Shown here piece after piece: positions 39,383 to 49,244 of a stretch of DNA of 64,000 bases. Position 1 is the stretch's first letter, and every line of letters starts with the position of its first letter. The stretch comes from Immundisolibacter cernigliae (lineage in GTDB: Bacteria > Pseudomonadota > Gammaproteobacteria > Immundisolibacterales > Immundisolibacteraceae): positions 2,604,001 to 2,668,000 of the forward strand of contig NZ_CP014671.1 of NCBI RefSeq assembly GCF_001697225.1. Reading direction: 5' to 3'. The notes beneath the pieces were generated by a model. It had not been told where the DNA came from and ran no database searches. It saw nothing but the letters and a program-made list of their open reading frames with translations. Both the position numbers and the translations under genes were made by a program.

Positions 39383-40481
39383 ATGATCGACATCAGCACC
39401 CAGCGAAACACCTTGAAAGAACTGGCGGCGCGGGTGGCCACGCTACGGGGGTATCTTTGACCTCGATACCAAGCAAGAGCGCCTGACCGAGGTCCTGCGC
39501 GAGCTCGAAGACCCCAAGGTCTGGGAAAACGCCGACCGCGCCCAGGAACTGAACCGCGAGCGGGCGCGGCTGGAAGAAGTCGTCGGCGGCATCGGTGAAC
39601 TGACGCGCGGCATCGCCGACAGCCTGGAGCTGGCCGAGCTGATCGAGCTGGAGGATGACGAGTCCGCCGCGGCTGCGCTGACGACGGACGTCGAGCGTCT
39701 CGAAGCCCATGTGCAGCGCCTGGAGTTCCAGCGCATGTTTTCCGGCGAGGCCGACGCCAACAACGCCTATCTGGACATCCAGGCCGGCTCCGGCGGTACC
39801 GAGGCGCAGGACTGGGCGCAGATGCTGCTGCGCATGTACCTGCGCTGGTGTGAACGCAAAGGCTTCGAGGTCGAGATCACGGAAGAATCCGACGGCGAGG
39901 TGGCCGGCATCAAGTCCGCCACCGTGCACGTGCGCGGCCCGTATGCCTACGGCTACCTGCGCACCGAAACCGGCGTTCACCGCCTGGTGCGCAAGTCCCC
40001 GTTCGACTCCGGCAACCGCCGCCACACCTCGTTCGCCTCCGTCTATGCCTATCCGGAAGTGGACGAGAACATCGAGGTCGACATCAACCCGGCCGACCTG
40101 CGTGTGGACACCTACCGTGCCTCCGGCGCCGGCGGCCAGCACGTGAACCGCACCGAGTCGGCCATCCGCATCACCCACGTGCCGACCGGCGTGGTGGTGG
40201 CCTGCCAAGCCGACCGCTCGCAGCACAAGAACCGCGCCACCGCCATGGCGCAGCTGCGCGCCAAGCTGTACGAGCGCGAGCTGAACGCCCGCCGCGCCCA
40301 GGCGCAGGCCACCGAGGACGCCAAGTCCGACATCTCCTGGGGTCACCAGATTCGCTCCTACGTGCTGGACCAGTCGCGCATCAAGGACCTGCGCACCGAC
40401 GTCGAGACCGGCAACACGCAGGCGGTGCTCGACGGCGACCTGGACCCGTTCATCGAAGCCAGCCTCAAGAGCGGCCTGTAA
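39383..40481 (+). CDS. prfB: Peptide chain release factor 2 (programmed +1 frameshift)
   Basis: RF2 terminates translation at UGA and UAA. The frame opened by ATG 39383 encodes 25 residues ending LRGYL and hits TGA at 39458. Reading continues in the +1 frame from GAC at 39459 to the stop at 40481, giving 365 residues, exactly the E. coli length. The recognition motif SPF is in [12 protein letters not shown] and the catalytic GGQ in [12 protein letters not shown]. The frameshift site is described separately. lysS starts 3 nt after the stop, the same pairing as in E. coli. Confidence 0.96.
39446..39461 (+). other. prfB programmed +1 frameshift site
   Basis: CGGGGG (internal Shine-Dalgarno-like, 39446-39451), TAT, the slippery CTT (39455-39457), TGA (39458-39460) and C. 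This is the E. coli autoregulatory site apart from one base at the start of the G-run. Low RF2 causes a pause at TGA and a shift into the +1 frame, so RF2 controls its own synthesis. Confidence 0.95.
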
Positions 40482-40484
40482 GCC

Positions 40485-41972
40485 ATGCACCACGAAGACG
40501 ACAACGAGCAGATCGGCATTCGCCGGGGCAAGCTGGCCGACTGGCGCCACGCCGGACAGGCTTACCCCAACGACTTTCGCCGCGACGCGTTGGCCGGCGA
40601 CCTGCTGAGCGTGCACGCCGATGCGACCGCCGAGACGCTGGAAGCGCAGCCGGTGGCGGTGCGCATCGCCGGGCGCATCATGACCCGCCGCCTGATGGGC
40701 AAGGCGTCCTTCGTGCACCTGCAGGACCAGTCCGGCCGCATGCAGGTGTACGTGCAGCGCGACGTGCTGGGCGAGGACGCCTACGAGGATTTCAAGCGCC
40801 TGGACCTGGGCGACATCATCGGCGTGACCGGCACGCTGTTTCGCACCCGCACCGGCGAGCTCACCGTGCGCGCCGAGTCGGTGCGCCTGCTGACCAAATC
40901 GCTGCGTCCGCTGCCGGACAAGTGGCACGGCCTGCAGGATGCCGAGCGCCGCCACCGCCAGCGCTATCTGGACCTGATCGTCAACGACGAGGCGCGGCGC
41001 ACCTTCGCCATCCGCTCGGCGCTGGTGACGGGCCTGCGCGAGTGGTTCGTCGCGGACGGGTTTCTGGAAGTCGAAACCCCGCTCATGCAGCCGATGCCCG
41101 GCGGCGCCGTGGCGCGGCCGTTCGTGACTCACCACAACGCGCTCGACATGACCCTGTACCTGCGCATCGCGCCGGAGCTGTACCTGAAGCGGCTGGTGGT
41201 GGGCGGCTTCGAGAAGGTGTTCGAGCTGGGCCGCAATTTCCGCAACGAAGGCCTGTCCACGCGCCACAACCCCGAGTTCACCATGCTCGAGTTCTATCAG
41301 GCCTACGCGGACTACCGCGACCTGATGGACCTGACCGAGCGCCTGCTGCGGGATCTGGCCAGGCGCGTGCTCGGCAGTACAGAACTGAGCTATCAGGGCC
41401 AGCCCATCGACTTCGGCCAGCCCTTCGCCCGCTACACGCTGGCCGAGGCCATCAGCGCCTATCTGCCGCGTGCCACGCCGGCACTGCTGGCCGATCTTGA
41501 CGCCGCCCGCGCCCTGGCGCTGGAACTTGGCCTGGTGGTCAAGGACGACGACGGGCTGGCGCAGGTGCAGCTCGAACTGTTCGAGAAAGTGGTCGAGGAA
41601 CAGCTCATCCAGCCGACCTTCGTCACCGACTTCCCGGTCGAGGTCTCGCCGCTGGCCCGCCGCCGCGCCGACAACCCGGCGCTGACCGAGCGCTTCGAGC
41701 TGTTCATCGCCGGGCGCGAGCTGGCCAATGGCTTCTCCGAGCTGAACGACCCGGAGGATCAGGCGGCGCGCTTCCTGGAGCAGGCCGCCCGCAAGGCCGC
41801 CGGCGACGAGGAAGCCATGTACTTCGACGCCGACTACGTGGAAGCGCTCGAATACGGCCTGCCGCCGACCGCCGGCGAGGGCATCGGCGTCGACCGGCTG
41901 GCCATGCTGTTCGCGGACGTCACCTCCATCCGCGAGGTGATCCTGTTCCCGCACCTGCGCCCGGAGCGCTGA
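40485..41972 (+). CDS. lysS: Lysyl-tRNA synthetase (class II)
   Basis: It charges tRNA-Lys. The 495 residues comprise an N-terminal OB-fold anticodon-binding domain (about 55-150; [26 protein letters not shown]) and a class II catalytic core. Motif 2 lies in [25 protein letters not shown] and motif 3 in [14 protein letters not shown] 40485 follows the prfB stop by 3 nt. It converges on the metal efflux operon with 63 nt of GC-rich spacer that shows no clear terminator. Confidence 0.96.
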   Translation: MHHEDDNEQIGIRRGKLADWRHAGQAYPNDFRRDALAGDLLSVHADATAETLEAQPVAVRIAGRIMTRRLMGKASFVHLQDQSGRMQVYVQRDVLGEDAYEDFKRLDLGDIIGVTGTLFRTRTGELTVRAESVRLLTKSLRPLPDKWHGLQDAERRHRQRYLDLIVNDEARRTFAIRSALVTGLREWFVADGFLEVETPLMQPMPGGAVARPFVTHHNALDMTLYLRIAPELYLKRLVVGGFEKVFELGRNFRNEGLSTRHNPEFTMLEFYQAYADYRDLMDLTERLLRDLARRVLGSTELSYQGQPIDFGQPFARYTLAEAISAYLPRATPALLADLDAARALALELGLVVKDDDGLAQVQLELFEKVVEEQLIQPTFVTDFPVEVSPLARRRADNPALTERFELFIAGRELANGFSELNDPEDQAARFLEQAARKAAGDEEAMYFDADYVEALEYGLPPTAGEGIGVDRLAMLFADVTSIREVILFPHLRPER

Positions 41973-42035
41973 AGCCGCGGCGCCGCTACGGCGCGCCGCG
42001 CGATCCTCGCCGCCGCCCGCCGCAAGCGGCGGACG

Positions 42036-43340
42036 TCACTGCGCGTGCAGGTGCTCGTCCGCCGCTGCGCCGTCTTCTTCGTGCCCGTGGTGATGGTAGG
42101 CCCACATCTGGTGGGCGTCGACCCGCACCCGGGCGACGGCACGGTGGGCGGCGATACGGGCGGCGATTTCTGCGCGCCGGGCGCCCTGGGCGGTGCGCTC
42201 GGCGGCCAGCAGGCTGAACAGGTCGGTCTCGCCCAGTTGATAGCCGCGCCGGGCGCGCGCGGCGTGGGTGTCGGCGGCCTCGGCGGCGCGGCGCGCCGCC
42301 TGCCAAGCGGCCAGGCTGCCTTGCAGGCGGGCGGTGACGGCGCGGGAACCGGCCACGATCTGCCGGCGCACGGCGTCGAGCTCGGCGCCGGCGGCGCCGG
42401 CATCGGCGGCCAGTGCACGCGCCTCGGCCGCCCGGTAGCGGCCGCCGATGGGGATGTTGAAGGTCAGGCCGACGGCGGTCTCGTCGCCGCCGCGTTCGGA
42501 CAGGGTGCGGATGCCGAGCGCCGGATCCGGCCGGCGGTCGCGCTCGCCGCGCTGGGCGCGCTTCATGGACTGCTGGTAGCGAGCCTCGGCGATGCCGATC
42601 TCGTGGCTGCGGGCGACGATCTGGGCGGCCAGCGCGGCGGCGTCCATGGCCGGCGGTTCGGGATCAGGTATGGGCGGCGGCGCGGCCGGCAGCGGCAGGG
42701 TGGGGTAGCGCGCGCCGAGCGCGGCGCTGCTTTCGGCGGCGGTGGTGCGCGCCTCGGCCAGCGCCGCCTCGGCGCCGGCCAGCGCGGATTCGGCAAGGTC
42801 GAGGTCGATGCGGGCGGCGTCGCCGCGCGCCAGGCGCTTGTCGATCGCCGCGCGCTCCTCGGCCAGGCGGTCGCGGGCGGTTGTGGCCGCCGCCACGGCG
42901 CTGGCCGCATCCAGCCAGCCGAACCAGCCGTCGAGCAGTTCGAGCGCCGCACCGTGGAAGGCGTCAGCGATGCCGAGCTCGGCCGTTTCGTTGCCGAGCG
43001 CGCCCAGTTCGCGGTCCAGTGCCGCCTTGCCGGGCAGGCGCAGGCGCCGACTGATGCCGGCCTCCCACTCGTCGTAGTCGCCCTCGCGGCGCACGTCGCG
43101 GCGCTGGCCGACGGCGTCGAGCTCGAACTCGTAGGGGCCGGCGTCGAGCGCCTCGCCGCGTGCCCGGGCCGCCTCGCGCGCCGCCAGCGCCGCCTGCACG
43201 GCGGGGGTTTCGGACAGCACCTGGTGGGCGGTGTCAGGGTCCGGCAGCAGCGGCACCGGTTCGGCGGCGCCTGCCTGGGCCGCACTGACGGCCAGCGCCG
43301 CAGCCAGTGTCAGCACCGCTGCCATGCGCGTTTGTTTCAT
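42036..43340 (-). CDS. czcC: CzcC-type outer-membrane efflux protein with His-rich C-terminus
   Basis: This is the outer-membrane channel (TolC superfamily) of a heavy-metal RND system. It has 434 residues: a signal peptide (MKQTRMAAVLTLAAALAVSAAQA), long Ala-rich helices in two repeats, and the family segment GLTFNIPIGGRY. The last 22 residues are rich in His and acidic residues (YHHHGHEEDGAAADEHLH), a probable metal-binding tail. The ATG at 43340 overlaps the preceding DUF3240-like gene by 4 nt. Last gene of the operon that begins with the response regulator at 49896. Confidence 0.87.
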   Translation of the reverse strand: MKQTRMAAVLTLAAALAVSAAQAGAAEPVPLLPDPDTAHQVLSETPAVQAALAAREAARARGEALDAGPYEFELDAVGQRRDVRREGDYDEWEAGISRRLRLPGKAALDRELGALGNETAELGIADAFHGAALELLDGWFGWLDAASAVAAATTARDRLAEERAAIDKRLARGDAARIDLDLAESALAGAEAALAEARTTAAESSAALGARYPTLPLPAAPPPIPDPEPPAMDAAALAAQIVARSHEIGIAEARYQQSMKRAQRGERDRRPDPALGIRTLSERGGDETAVGLTFNIPIGGRYRAAEARALAADAGAAGAELDAVRRQIVAGSRAVTARLQGSLAAWQAARRAAEAADTHAARARRGYQLGETDLFSLLAAERTAQGARRAEIAARIAAHRAVARVRVDAHQMWAYHHHGHEEDGAAADEHLHAQ

Positions 43341-43645
43341 GAAAAGTCTCCGAAGGCGGCCACCGGCGCCCGCCACCAGACCAGGTCGCGGCTGTGGATG
43401 CGCTCGCGCAGCGCGCCGATCAGTGTCGTGAGTTCACCCACTGGCGCCACCAGCCACAGCACCCGACGCCCGACCTGGCCGCGTACCCGCTCGCGGCTGC
43501 TGGCGGCGGCGAAGTCGCGGCCGTGCCCGGTGGCGTGCAGCAGGGTATAGGGCTGCTCCGGTGCGATGGCGCCGAGCGCATCCAGCACCGGGCCTTCGAG
43601 CTCGTCCGGGAACACCAGGGTCAGTTGCTGCAGGTCGGGGTTCAT
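43337..43645 (-). CDS. DUF3240-like small protein of metal RND operons
   Basis: This 102-residue cytosolic-looking protein has no signal peptide or membrane helix. It begins MNPDLQQLTLVFPDELEGPVLD and contains LLHATGHGRDFAAASSRERVRGQVGRR. Small proteins of this kind are found next to CzcA/CusA genes and have a PII-like or ferredoxin-like size and pattern, which suggests a metal- or ligand-sensing accessory role; that is inference. It overlaps both neighbours by 4 nt (ATGA at each end), so it is translationally coupled between czcA and czcC. Confidence 0.7.
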   Translation of the reverse strand: MNPDLQQLTLVFPDELEGPVLDALGAIAPEQPYTLLHATGHGRDFAAASSRERVRGQVGRRVLWLVAPVGELTTLIGALRERIHSRDLVWWRAPVAAFGDFS

Positions 43646-46600
43646 GGGCGCGCCTCCGCGGCGCTGAAACGCCGGTACAGGATGGGGAGCAGCAGCAGGG
43701 TCAGGGCGGTCGAGGTGATGAGCCCGCCCAGCACCACGATCGCCAGCGGGCGCTGGATCTCCGAGCCGGGCCCGGTCTGCAGCAGCAGCGGCACCAGGCC
43801 CAGGGCGGCGATGCCGGCGGTCATCAGCACCGGGCGCAGGCGCCGGCGGGCGCCGTCGTAGACCACCTGCTCGATCGGCAGGCCGGCGGCGCGCAGCTGG
43901 TTGAAGTGCGTCAGCAGCACCAGGCCGTTGAGCACCGCGATGCCGAGCAGGGCGATGAAGCCCACCGAGGCCGGCACCGACAGGTACTCGCCGGACGCCC
44001 ACAGGGCGATCGCCCCGCCGATCAGCGCGAACGGGATGTTGGAGAGGATCAGCACCGCCTGGCGCACCGAGCCGAGGGTGGCGAACAGCACGAAGAAGAT
44101 CAGCCCCAGCGCCACCGGCACCACCAGCCCCAGGCGCGCGGCGGCGCGCTGCTGATTTTCGAACTGACCGCCCCATACCAGCCGGTAACCGGGCGGCAGG
44201 GGCACCGCTTCGGCGACGCGCGCCCGGGCGTCGTCCACATAGCCCACCAGGTCGCGGCCGGCGACGTTGGCCTGCACCACGGCGAAGCGCTCGCCGTCCT
44301 CGCGGTCCACCTTGATCGGGCCGGCCATGCGCTCGATGCGGGCCAGATCGGCCAGGCGCGCGCTGCCGCCGTCGGGCAGGGCGATGCGTGTCTCGGCCAG
44401 GGCGTCGGCGTCGCGGCGCAGGCGCGGCTCGCCGCGCACCATCAGCGGGATGCGCTTGTTGCCTTCCAGCACGGTGCCGGCGCGCAGGCCGTCCACCTGG
44501 GCGCGCAGCTCGCGCTGCAGGGCCTGGGCATCGAGGCCGGCGCGGCCGACGGCCAGGCGGTCGAGCCGCAGTTGCAGGTACTGCACGCCGTCGTTGTGCA
44601 CGGTGAACACCTCGCTGGCGCCGGGGGTTTGTTCCAGCACCGCGGCGATGCGCCCGGCCAGGCGGTCGAGCTCGGCCAGGTCCGGGCCGAAGATCTTCAC
44701 CGCCAGATCGCCGCGCGAGCCGGTGAGCATCTCCGCCACGCGCATCTCGATCGGCTGGGTGAAGGTGAACTCGATGCCCGGAAAGCGCGCCAGCACCGCG
44801 CGCAGGCGCGCGGCCAGCCAGTCCTTGTCCGGCACCCGCCAGTCCTGCTTGGGCGCCAGCACCAGGAAGCTGTCGGTGTCGTTCAGGCTCATCGGATCGA
44901 GGCCGAGGTCGTCCGAGCCCAGGCGCGCCACGATGCTCTTCACCTCCGGCACCTCGGCCAGGATGGCGCGCTGCACGGCCTGGTCGAGGGCGAGGCTGGC
45001 CTGTATGTCGATCGACGGCAGCTTGGTGAGCTGCACCAGGATGGCGCCCTCGTCCAGGGTCGGCATGAAGCTCTTGCCGGTGCGCAGGTAGGCGCCGCTG
45101 GCCAGCAGCAGGCCGACCACGGCCACCGCGATCACCGGCGCCGGGCGGCGCAGGCAGGCCGCCAGCAGGCGCGCGTAGGCCGGGCCGAGCAGGCGCATGA
45201 CCCAGGGCTCGCGGTGCGGCCCGGCGCGCAGCACCAGCGAGGCGAGCACCGGGATGAAGGTGAGTCCAGCCAGCAGCGAGGCGCCGAGCGCGAACACGAT
45301 GCTCAGCGCCACCGGCGCGAACAGCTTGCCCTCGAGCCCTTCCAGCGTCAGCAGCGGCAGGAACACCAGCGCGATGATGAAGACCCCGGTGGCCACCGGC
45401 TGCGCCACCTCGGTGACCGCGCGGTAGATCACGTGCAGCCGCGGCAGGCGCTGCGCCTCGTCGCCGGTCAGGCGCTCGACCGCGTTCTCGACCACCACCA
45501 CGGCGGCGTCGACCAGGATGCCGATGGCGATGGCCAGTCCGCCCAGGCTCATCAGGTTGGCGCTCATGCCGGTCAGGCGCATCAGCAGGAAGGTGCCGAG
45601 CGCGGCCAGCGGCAGCGTGGTGGCCACCACCAGTGCCGCGCGCAGCTCGCCCAGGAACAGCAGCAGCAGCACCACCACCAGCACCGAGGCTTCGATCAGC
45701 GCCCGGCTGACGGTGCCCACGGCGCGGGCGATCAGCTCGCTGCGGTCGTAGAACACGTTCAGGGTCACGCCGGGCGGCAGGCTCGGTTGCAGCGCGTCGA
45801 GCTTGGTGCGCACGCCGGCCACCACCGCGCCGGCGTTGGCGCCGCGCAGACCGACCACGATCGCCTCCACCGCCTCGCCGCGGCCGTCCTTGCTCACCGC
45901 GCCGAGCGGCGCGAGTTCGCCAAAGCGCACCTGCGCCAGATCGGCCACGCGCAGCACCCGGCCGTCGCGCCGCGCCACCACCACGCCGGCCACGGCGTCG
46001 AGCCCGTCATAGGCGCCGGTGGCGCGCACCACCAGCGCCTCCTCACCGTCGTGCAGGCGGCCGGCGCCGTCGTTCTGGTTGTTGACCTCGAGGGCGGCGG
46101 CCAGCTCGGCCAGTGTCACCCCGGCGGCGGCCAGCGCGGCGCGATCCGGTACCACCTCGTAGGTGCGCACGCGGCCGCCGAGCGCGTTGACGTCGGCCAC
46201 ACCGGGTACGGTGCGCAGCGCCGGGCGGATGGTCCAGTCGAGCAGATCGCGCTTGTCGACCAGGCTCAGATCACCCTCGATGGTGAACATGAACAGGTCC
46301 GACAGCGGTGTGGCGATCGGCGCCAGCCCGCCTTCGACGCCCGCCGGCAGGGCGTCGCGCACACCGGCGTAGCGCTCGGCCACCTGCTGGCGCGCCCAGT
46401 AGATGTCGGTGCCGTCCTCGAACACCAGCGTCAGATCGGCGATCGCGTACTTGGCCAGGGCCCGCAGCTGCACCTGCCGCGGCAGGCCGAGCAGTTCCAT
46501 CTCCAGCGGCACCAGGATGCGCTGCTCGACCTCCTGCGGGGTCATGCCCGGCGCCTTCAGGATCAGCTTGACCTGGGTCGGCGAGATGTCCGGGAAGGCG

Positions 46601-46710
46601 TCGATCGGCAGCTGCCGCCAGGCGGTGATGCCGGCGCCCACGCCGAGCGCGGTGACCAGCAGCACCACCAGGCGCTGGGCGAGGGCGAATTCCACCAGGC
46701 GCGACAGCAT
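43642..46710 (-). CDS. czcA: Heavy-metal RND efflux permease (CzcA/CusA family)
   Basis: This proton-driven inner-membrane pump for metal cations has 1,022 residues. It begins with the HME-type WRQLPIDAFPDISPTQVKL and keeps typical segments such as GTDIYWARQQVAERYAGV. The transmembrane-4 motif, near residue 395, reads GGLAIAIGILVDAAVVVVEN. This resembles the CusA-type GG-IAIG-VDAA pattern more than the DFG-DGA pattern of Zn/Co/Cd pumps, so a monovalent-metal or mixed specificity is possible. The start is 1 nt after the czcB stop and the end overlaps the DUF3240-like gene by 4 nt. Confidence 0.9.
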   Translation of the reverse strand: MLSRLVEFALAQRLVVLLVTALGVGAGITAWRQLPIDAFPDISPTQVKLILKAPGMTPQEVEQRILVPLEMELLGLPRQVQLRALAKYAIADLTLVFEDGTDIYWARQQVAERYAGVRDALPAGVEGGLAPIATPLSDLFMFTIEGDLSLVDKRDLLDWTIRPALRTVPGVADVNALGGRVRTYEVVPDRAALAAAGVTLAELAAALEVNNQNDGAGRLHDGEEALVVRATGAYDGLDAVAGVVVARRDGRVLRVADLAQVRFGELAPLGAVSKDGRGEAVEAIVVGLRGANAGAVVAGVRTKLDALQPSLPPGVTLNVFYDRSELIARAVGTVSRALIEASVLVVVLLLLFLGELRAALVVATTLPLAALGTFLLMRLTGMSANLMSLGGLAIAIGILVDAAVVVVENAVERLTGDEAQRLPRLHVIYRAVTEVAQPVATGVFIIALVFLPLLTLEGLEGKLFAPVALSIVFALGASLLAGLTFIPVLASLVLRAGPHREPWVMRLLGPAYARLLAACLRRPAPVIAVAVVGLLLASGAYLRTGKSFMPTLDEGAILVQLTKLPSIDIQASLALDQAVQRAILAEVPEVKSIVARLGSDDLGLDPMSLNDTDSFLVLAPKQDWRVPDKDWLAARLRAVLARFPGIEFTFTQPIEMRVAEMLTGSRGDLAVKIFGPDLAELDRLAGRIAAVLEQTPGASEVFTVHNDGVQYLQLRLDRLAVGRAGLDAQALQRELRAQVDGLRAGTVLEGNKRIPLMVRGEPRLRRDADALAETRIALPDGGSARLADLARIERMAGPIKVDREDGERFAVVQANVAGRDLVGYVDDARARVAEAVPLPPGYRLVWGGQFENQQRAAARLGLVVPVALGLIFFVLFATLGSVRQAVLILSNIPFALIGGAIALWASGEYLSVPASVGFIALLGIAVLNGLVLLTHFNQLRAAGLPIEQVVYDGARRRLRPVLMTAGIAALGLVPLLLQTGPGSEIQRPLAIVVLGGLITSTALTLLLLPILYRRFSAAEARP

Positions 46711-46711
46711 C

Positions 46712-47755
46712 TCAGGGCTCCTGCCGGGCCAGTACCTTCAGCGCCGCCACGCCGCGGGCCACCACCCTGGCGTCGGCCGGCAGCCCCAGCACCACGGCGT
46801 ACTCGCCATCGCGGCCGAGGACCTCCACCGGCTGCGGCCGAAAGCCGCCGTCCACCGCCAGGAACACCAGGGTCTGATCGCCGTCGCGGCCGAGCGCAGC
46901 GGCCGGCACCCGCCGGGCGGCCGCCGGCGGGGTGTCGAGAATCTCGATCTCCAGGGTCTGGCCGGCGGCCAGTCCGGCCGCCGGCAGCTCGGCGCGCAGC
47001 AGCGCGGCGCGGCTGGCCGGATCGAGCACGGTGCCCACGGCGATCACCCGGCCGGCGGGCTCGCCGCCGGGCAGGCGCACCGCCTGCCCGGCGCGCACAC
47101 GCCCGACCAGGGTCGGCGGCAGCTGCGCCTCGGCCCACAGGCGATCGCCGCTCAGCAGCAGCGCGGCGCTGTGGCCAGCGGCGACTGGCTCGCCCAGGCG
47201 CAACTCGCCCTCGTGCACCACCCCGGCGGCTGGCGCCAGCAGCCGGTAGACGGCCGGCTGGCCGTCTACCGCGGCGGTGGCAGCGAGCAGGTCGCGGCCG
47301 GCGCCGAACTCGGCCTGCGCGGCCGCCAGCGCCGCCTGACTCTGCTGTGCCTGGCGTGCCGGCACGATGCCCTCGCGCAGCAGCGCGGTATCGCGTGCCG
47401 CCTGCTGGCGGGCCTGTTCCAGTCGCGCCTGCCGGTCGCGCTGGGCAGCGTGGGCGGCCAGATACTCGGCGCTGTGCAGTTCCACCAGCGCCTGGCCGGC
47501 CGCCACCGCCTCGCCTTCCTGCGCCAGCCGGCGCGTCACCACGCCGCCGAAGGGCACCACCACCGCGCGGGCGCCGCTGCCCGGCAGCACCAGCGTGGCC
47601 GGCAGGCGCGCGGCCATCAGCACCGTCGCCGGCGCGGCCGGCTGGGTTTCGACGCCGAGTGCGGCGGCCTGCTCGGGGCTGACGGCGATGTCGGCGGCCA
47701 GCAGCGGACGAATGAGGCCGAACAGGACGGCCAGGGCGAGGGCGAGAGGGCGCAT
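46712..47755 (-). CDS. czcB: CzcB-type periplasmic adaptor of a heavy-metal RND system
   Basis: This membrane-fusion protein has 347 residues and a cleavable signal peptide (MRPLALALAVLFGLIRPLLAA). Lipoyl half-motifs occur around VVVPFGGVVTRRLAQEGEAVAAGQALVELHS and VYRLLAPAAGVVHEG, with an Ala/Arg/Gln-rich coiled hairpin between. The C-terminal beta-barrel and membrane-proximal domain follow. It lacks the His-rich N-terminal extension known in some CzcB proteins. It lies 76 nt downstream of the kinase gene and 1 nt before czcA. Confidence 0.88.
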   Translation of the reverse strand: MRPLALALAVLFGLIRPLLAADIAVSPEQAAALGVETQPAAPATVLMAARLPATLVLPGSGARAVVVPFGGVVTRRLAQEGEAVAAGQALVELHSAEYLAAHAAQRDRQARLEQARQQAARDTALLREGIVPARQAQQSQAALAAAQAEFGAGRDLLAATAAVDGQPAVYRLLAPAAGVVHEGELRLGEPVAAGHSAALLLSGDRLWAEAQLPPTLVGRVRAGQAVRLPGGEPAGRVIAVGTVLDPASRAALLRAELPAAGLAAGQTLEIEILDTPPAAARRVPAAALGRDGDQTLVFLAVDGGFRPQPVEVLGRDGEYAVVLGLPADARVVARGVAALKVLARQEP

Positions 47756-47831
47756 CGCAGCTTCCGGTGACGGGACTGGCGCGCAGTGTCCGACCCCAGA
47801 CTTTGGAAACGCTTAAAACGGGCGGTGGCTT

Positions 47832-49244
47832 TCAGCCCTGCGCCGGATCGGCCGGGACGGGCGCAAAGCCGCCGAGCGACACCCGCAGGCGGCCGCCATC
47901 GAGCGTGAAGGACAGTTGCAGTCCGAGCGCGGTAGCCAACGCCCGGGCGAGCGCGAGGCCGAGGCCGGAATGGGCCCCGTTGCCACCCTCGTGGCGGTGA
48001 AAGAAGCGCTCCGCGAGGCGGCCCAGATCGGCCGGTTCGAGCAGCGGCGCGGCGTTTTCCAGCCACAGCGCGGGGGGATCACAGGCGCACTGCACCCGCA
48101 GGCAGTCGCCGGGCGGGGCGTGCTGCACGGCGTTGTCGAACAGGATGGCGAGCAGGCGCTCGAGCAGCGCCGCATCGGTCAGCACCCAGCAGGGCTCGAC
48201 CCGAAGTTGCCAGTCGAGGCCGTGGTCGGTGGCCGGCATCCGGCAGCGCTCGGCCTGTGCCGCCAGCAGCGCGGCCAGATCGACCGGCTCCGGCTGCGGC
48301 TGTTCGCTGCCTGCCTCGACGCGGGCCAGATACAGCAGGCCGTTGACGATTTTGGTCATCTCGGCGAGCGCTGCGTCGAGCTGGGCGAGATGTGCGCCCG
48401 CAATACCCGGCTGGCGCCGGGCCAGTTCGGCCAGCAGCCGCGCCTCGGCCAGCGGCGTGCGCAGTTCGTGGGCGAGATCACGCGAGAAGCGCCGCTCGCG
48501 TTCGAGCGCGGCCAGCAGGCGCTCCAGCGTGGCCGCGAGCTTGCCGGCGACGGGCGCCAGTTCGCTCGGCAGGTCGTCGCCTGGCGGCGGCTGGCCGCCG
48601 CCGTCGAGTGGCAGTTCCGCCACCGCGCGGCCGAAGGCATCGAGCGGGGCGAGCGCGCGGCGGATCGACCAGGCGGTGAGCACCAGGACCAGCAGCAGGG
48701 TGCCGCCGGTGCCGGTGACCAGGATGCGGTGCAGACGCCGCTCGAGCGCATCCAGCGCCTCGCGCTCTTCGGCGACCACGACCAGCAGCGCGCCGCGCGG
48801 GTCATCGGACGGCAGCGGCACCACCCGGGCCAGGGCGCGGCCGCGGTGGCCGTCCGGCAGCCGAAGGTCGTAGTAGGCGCCGTCCCTGCTCGGTTGCGCC
48901 GGGCGCGCCAGATCGCGCCCATGGCTGGAGGCCGAGCGCGCCAGCACGGCGCCGTGGCCGTCCCAGACCTGATAGAAATCAGTGTGCCCGTGGCCGCCAA
49001 ACTGCGGCAGCAGGGCCTCGATGGGCAGTTGCCGGCCGGCGCCGGGGGCGCCCAGGTAGGCGGTCAGCGCCTGAGCCCGGGCCGCCAGGCCGACGTCGAA
49101 GCGCCGGTACAGCTCGGCGTCGACCAGATAGTCGATGACCGCGAACAGACCGCCCATGGTCAGCGCCACGGTCAGGCCCAGGCGCAACCCCAGGGTGCTG
49201 CGCAACGAAGGCCGCCAGCCGCGTCGGTACTCAGCCCAGGACAT
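47832..49244 (-). CDS. Heavy-metal sensor histidine kinase (CzcS/CusS-like)
   Basis: This membrane histidine kinase has 470 residues. Two transmembrane helices (about 18-38 and 172-195) enclose a periplasmic domain. A HAMP-like segment (RRALAPLDAFGRAVAELPL), the phospho-acceptor His259 in FSRDLAHELRTPLAEA, and the N-box AILFDNAVQHAP and G-box GAHSGLGLALARALA follow. I start at ATG 49244, which overlaps the response-regulator gene by 14 nt; an ATG at 49277 is also possible. It lies directly upstream of czcB, so it presumably senses the metal exported by the pump. Confidence 0.9.
   Translation of the reverse strand: MSWAEYRRGWRPSLRSTLGLRLGLTVALTMGGLFAVIDYLVDAELYRRFDVGLAARAQALTAYLGAPGAGRQLPIEALLPQFGGHGHTDFYQVWDGHGAVLARSASSHGRDLARPAQPSRDGAYYDLRLPDGHRGRALARVVPLPSDDPRGALLVVVAEEREALDALERRLHRILVTGTGGTLLLVLVLTAWSIRRALAPLDAFGRAVAELPLDGGGQPPPGDDLPSELAPVAGKLAATLERLLAALERERRFSRDLAHELRTPLAEARLLAELARRQPGIAGAHLAQLDAALAEMTKIVNGLLYLARVEAGSEQPQPEPVDLAALLAAQAERCRMPATDHGLDWQLRVEPCWVLTDAALLERLLAILFDNAVQHAPPGDCLRVQCACDPPALWLENAAPLLEPADLGRLAERFFHRHEGGNGAHSGLGLALARALATALGLQLSFTLDGGRLRVSLGGFAPVPADPAQG

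Noticed and set aside
42017-42032. Short hairpin CCGCCG/CGGCGG between lysS and czcC as a terminator
   Set aside because: The stem is only 6 bp, repetitive GC sequence, and has no T-run on either strand.
43561-47682. A 1,373-codon open frame on the plus strand
   Set aside because: It is antisense to czcA and czcB, which have clear family motifs and overlapping starts.
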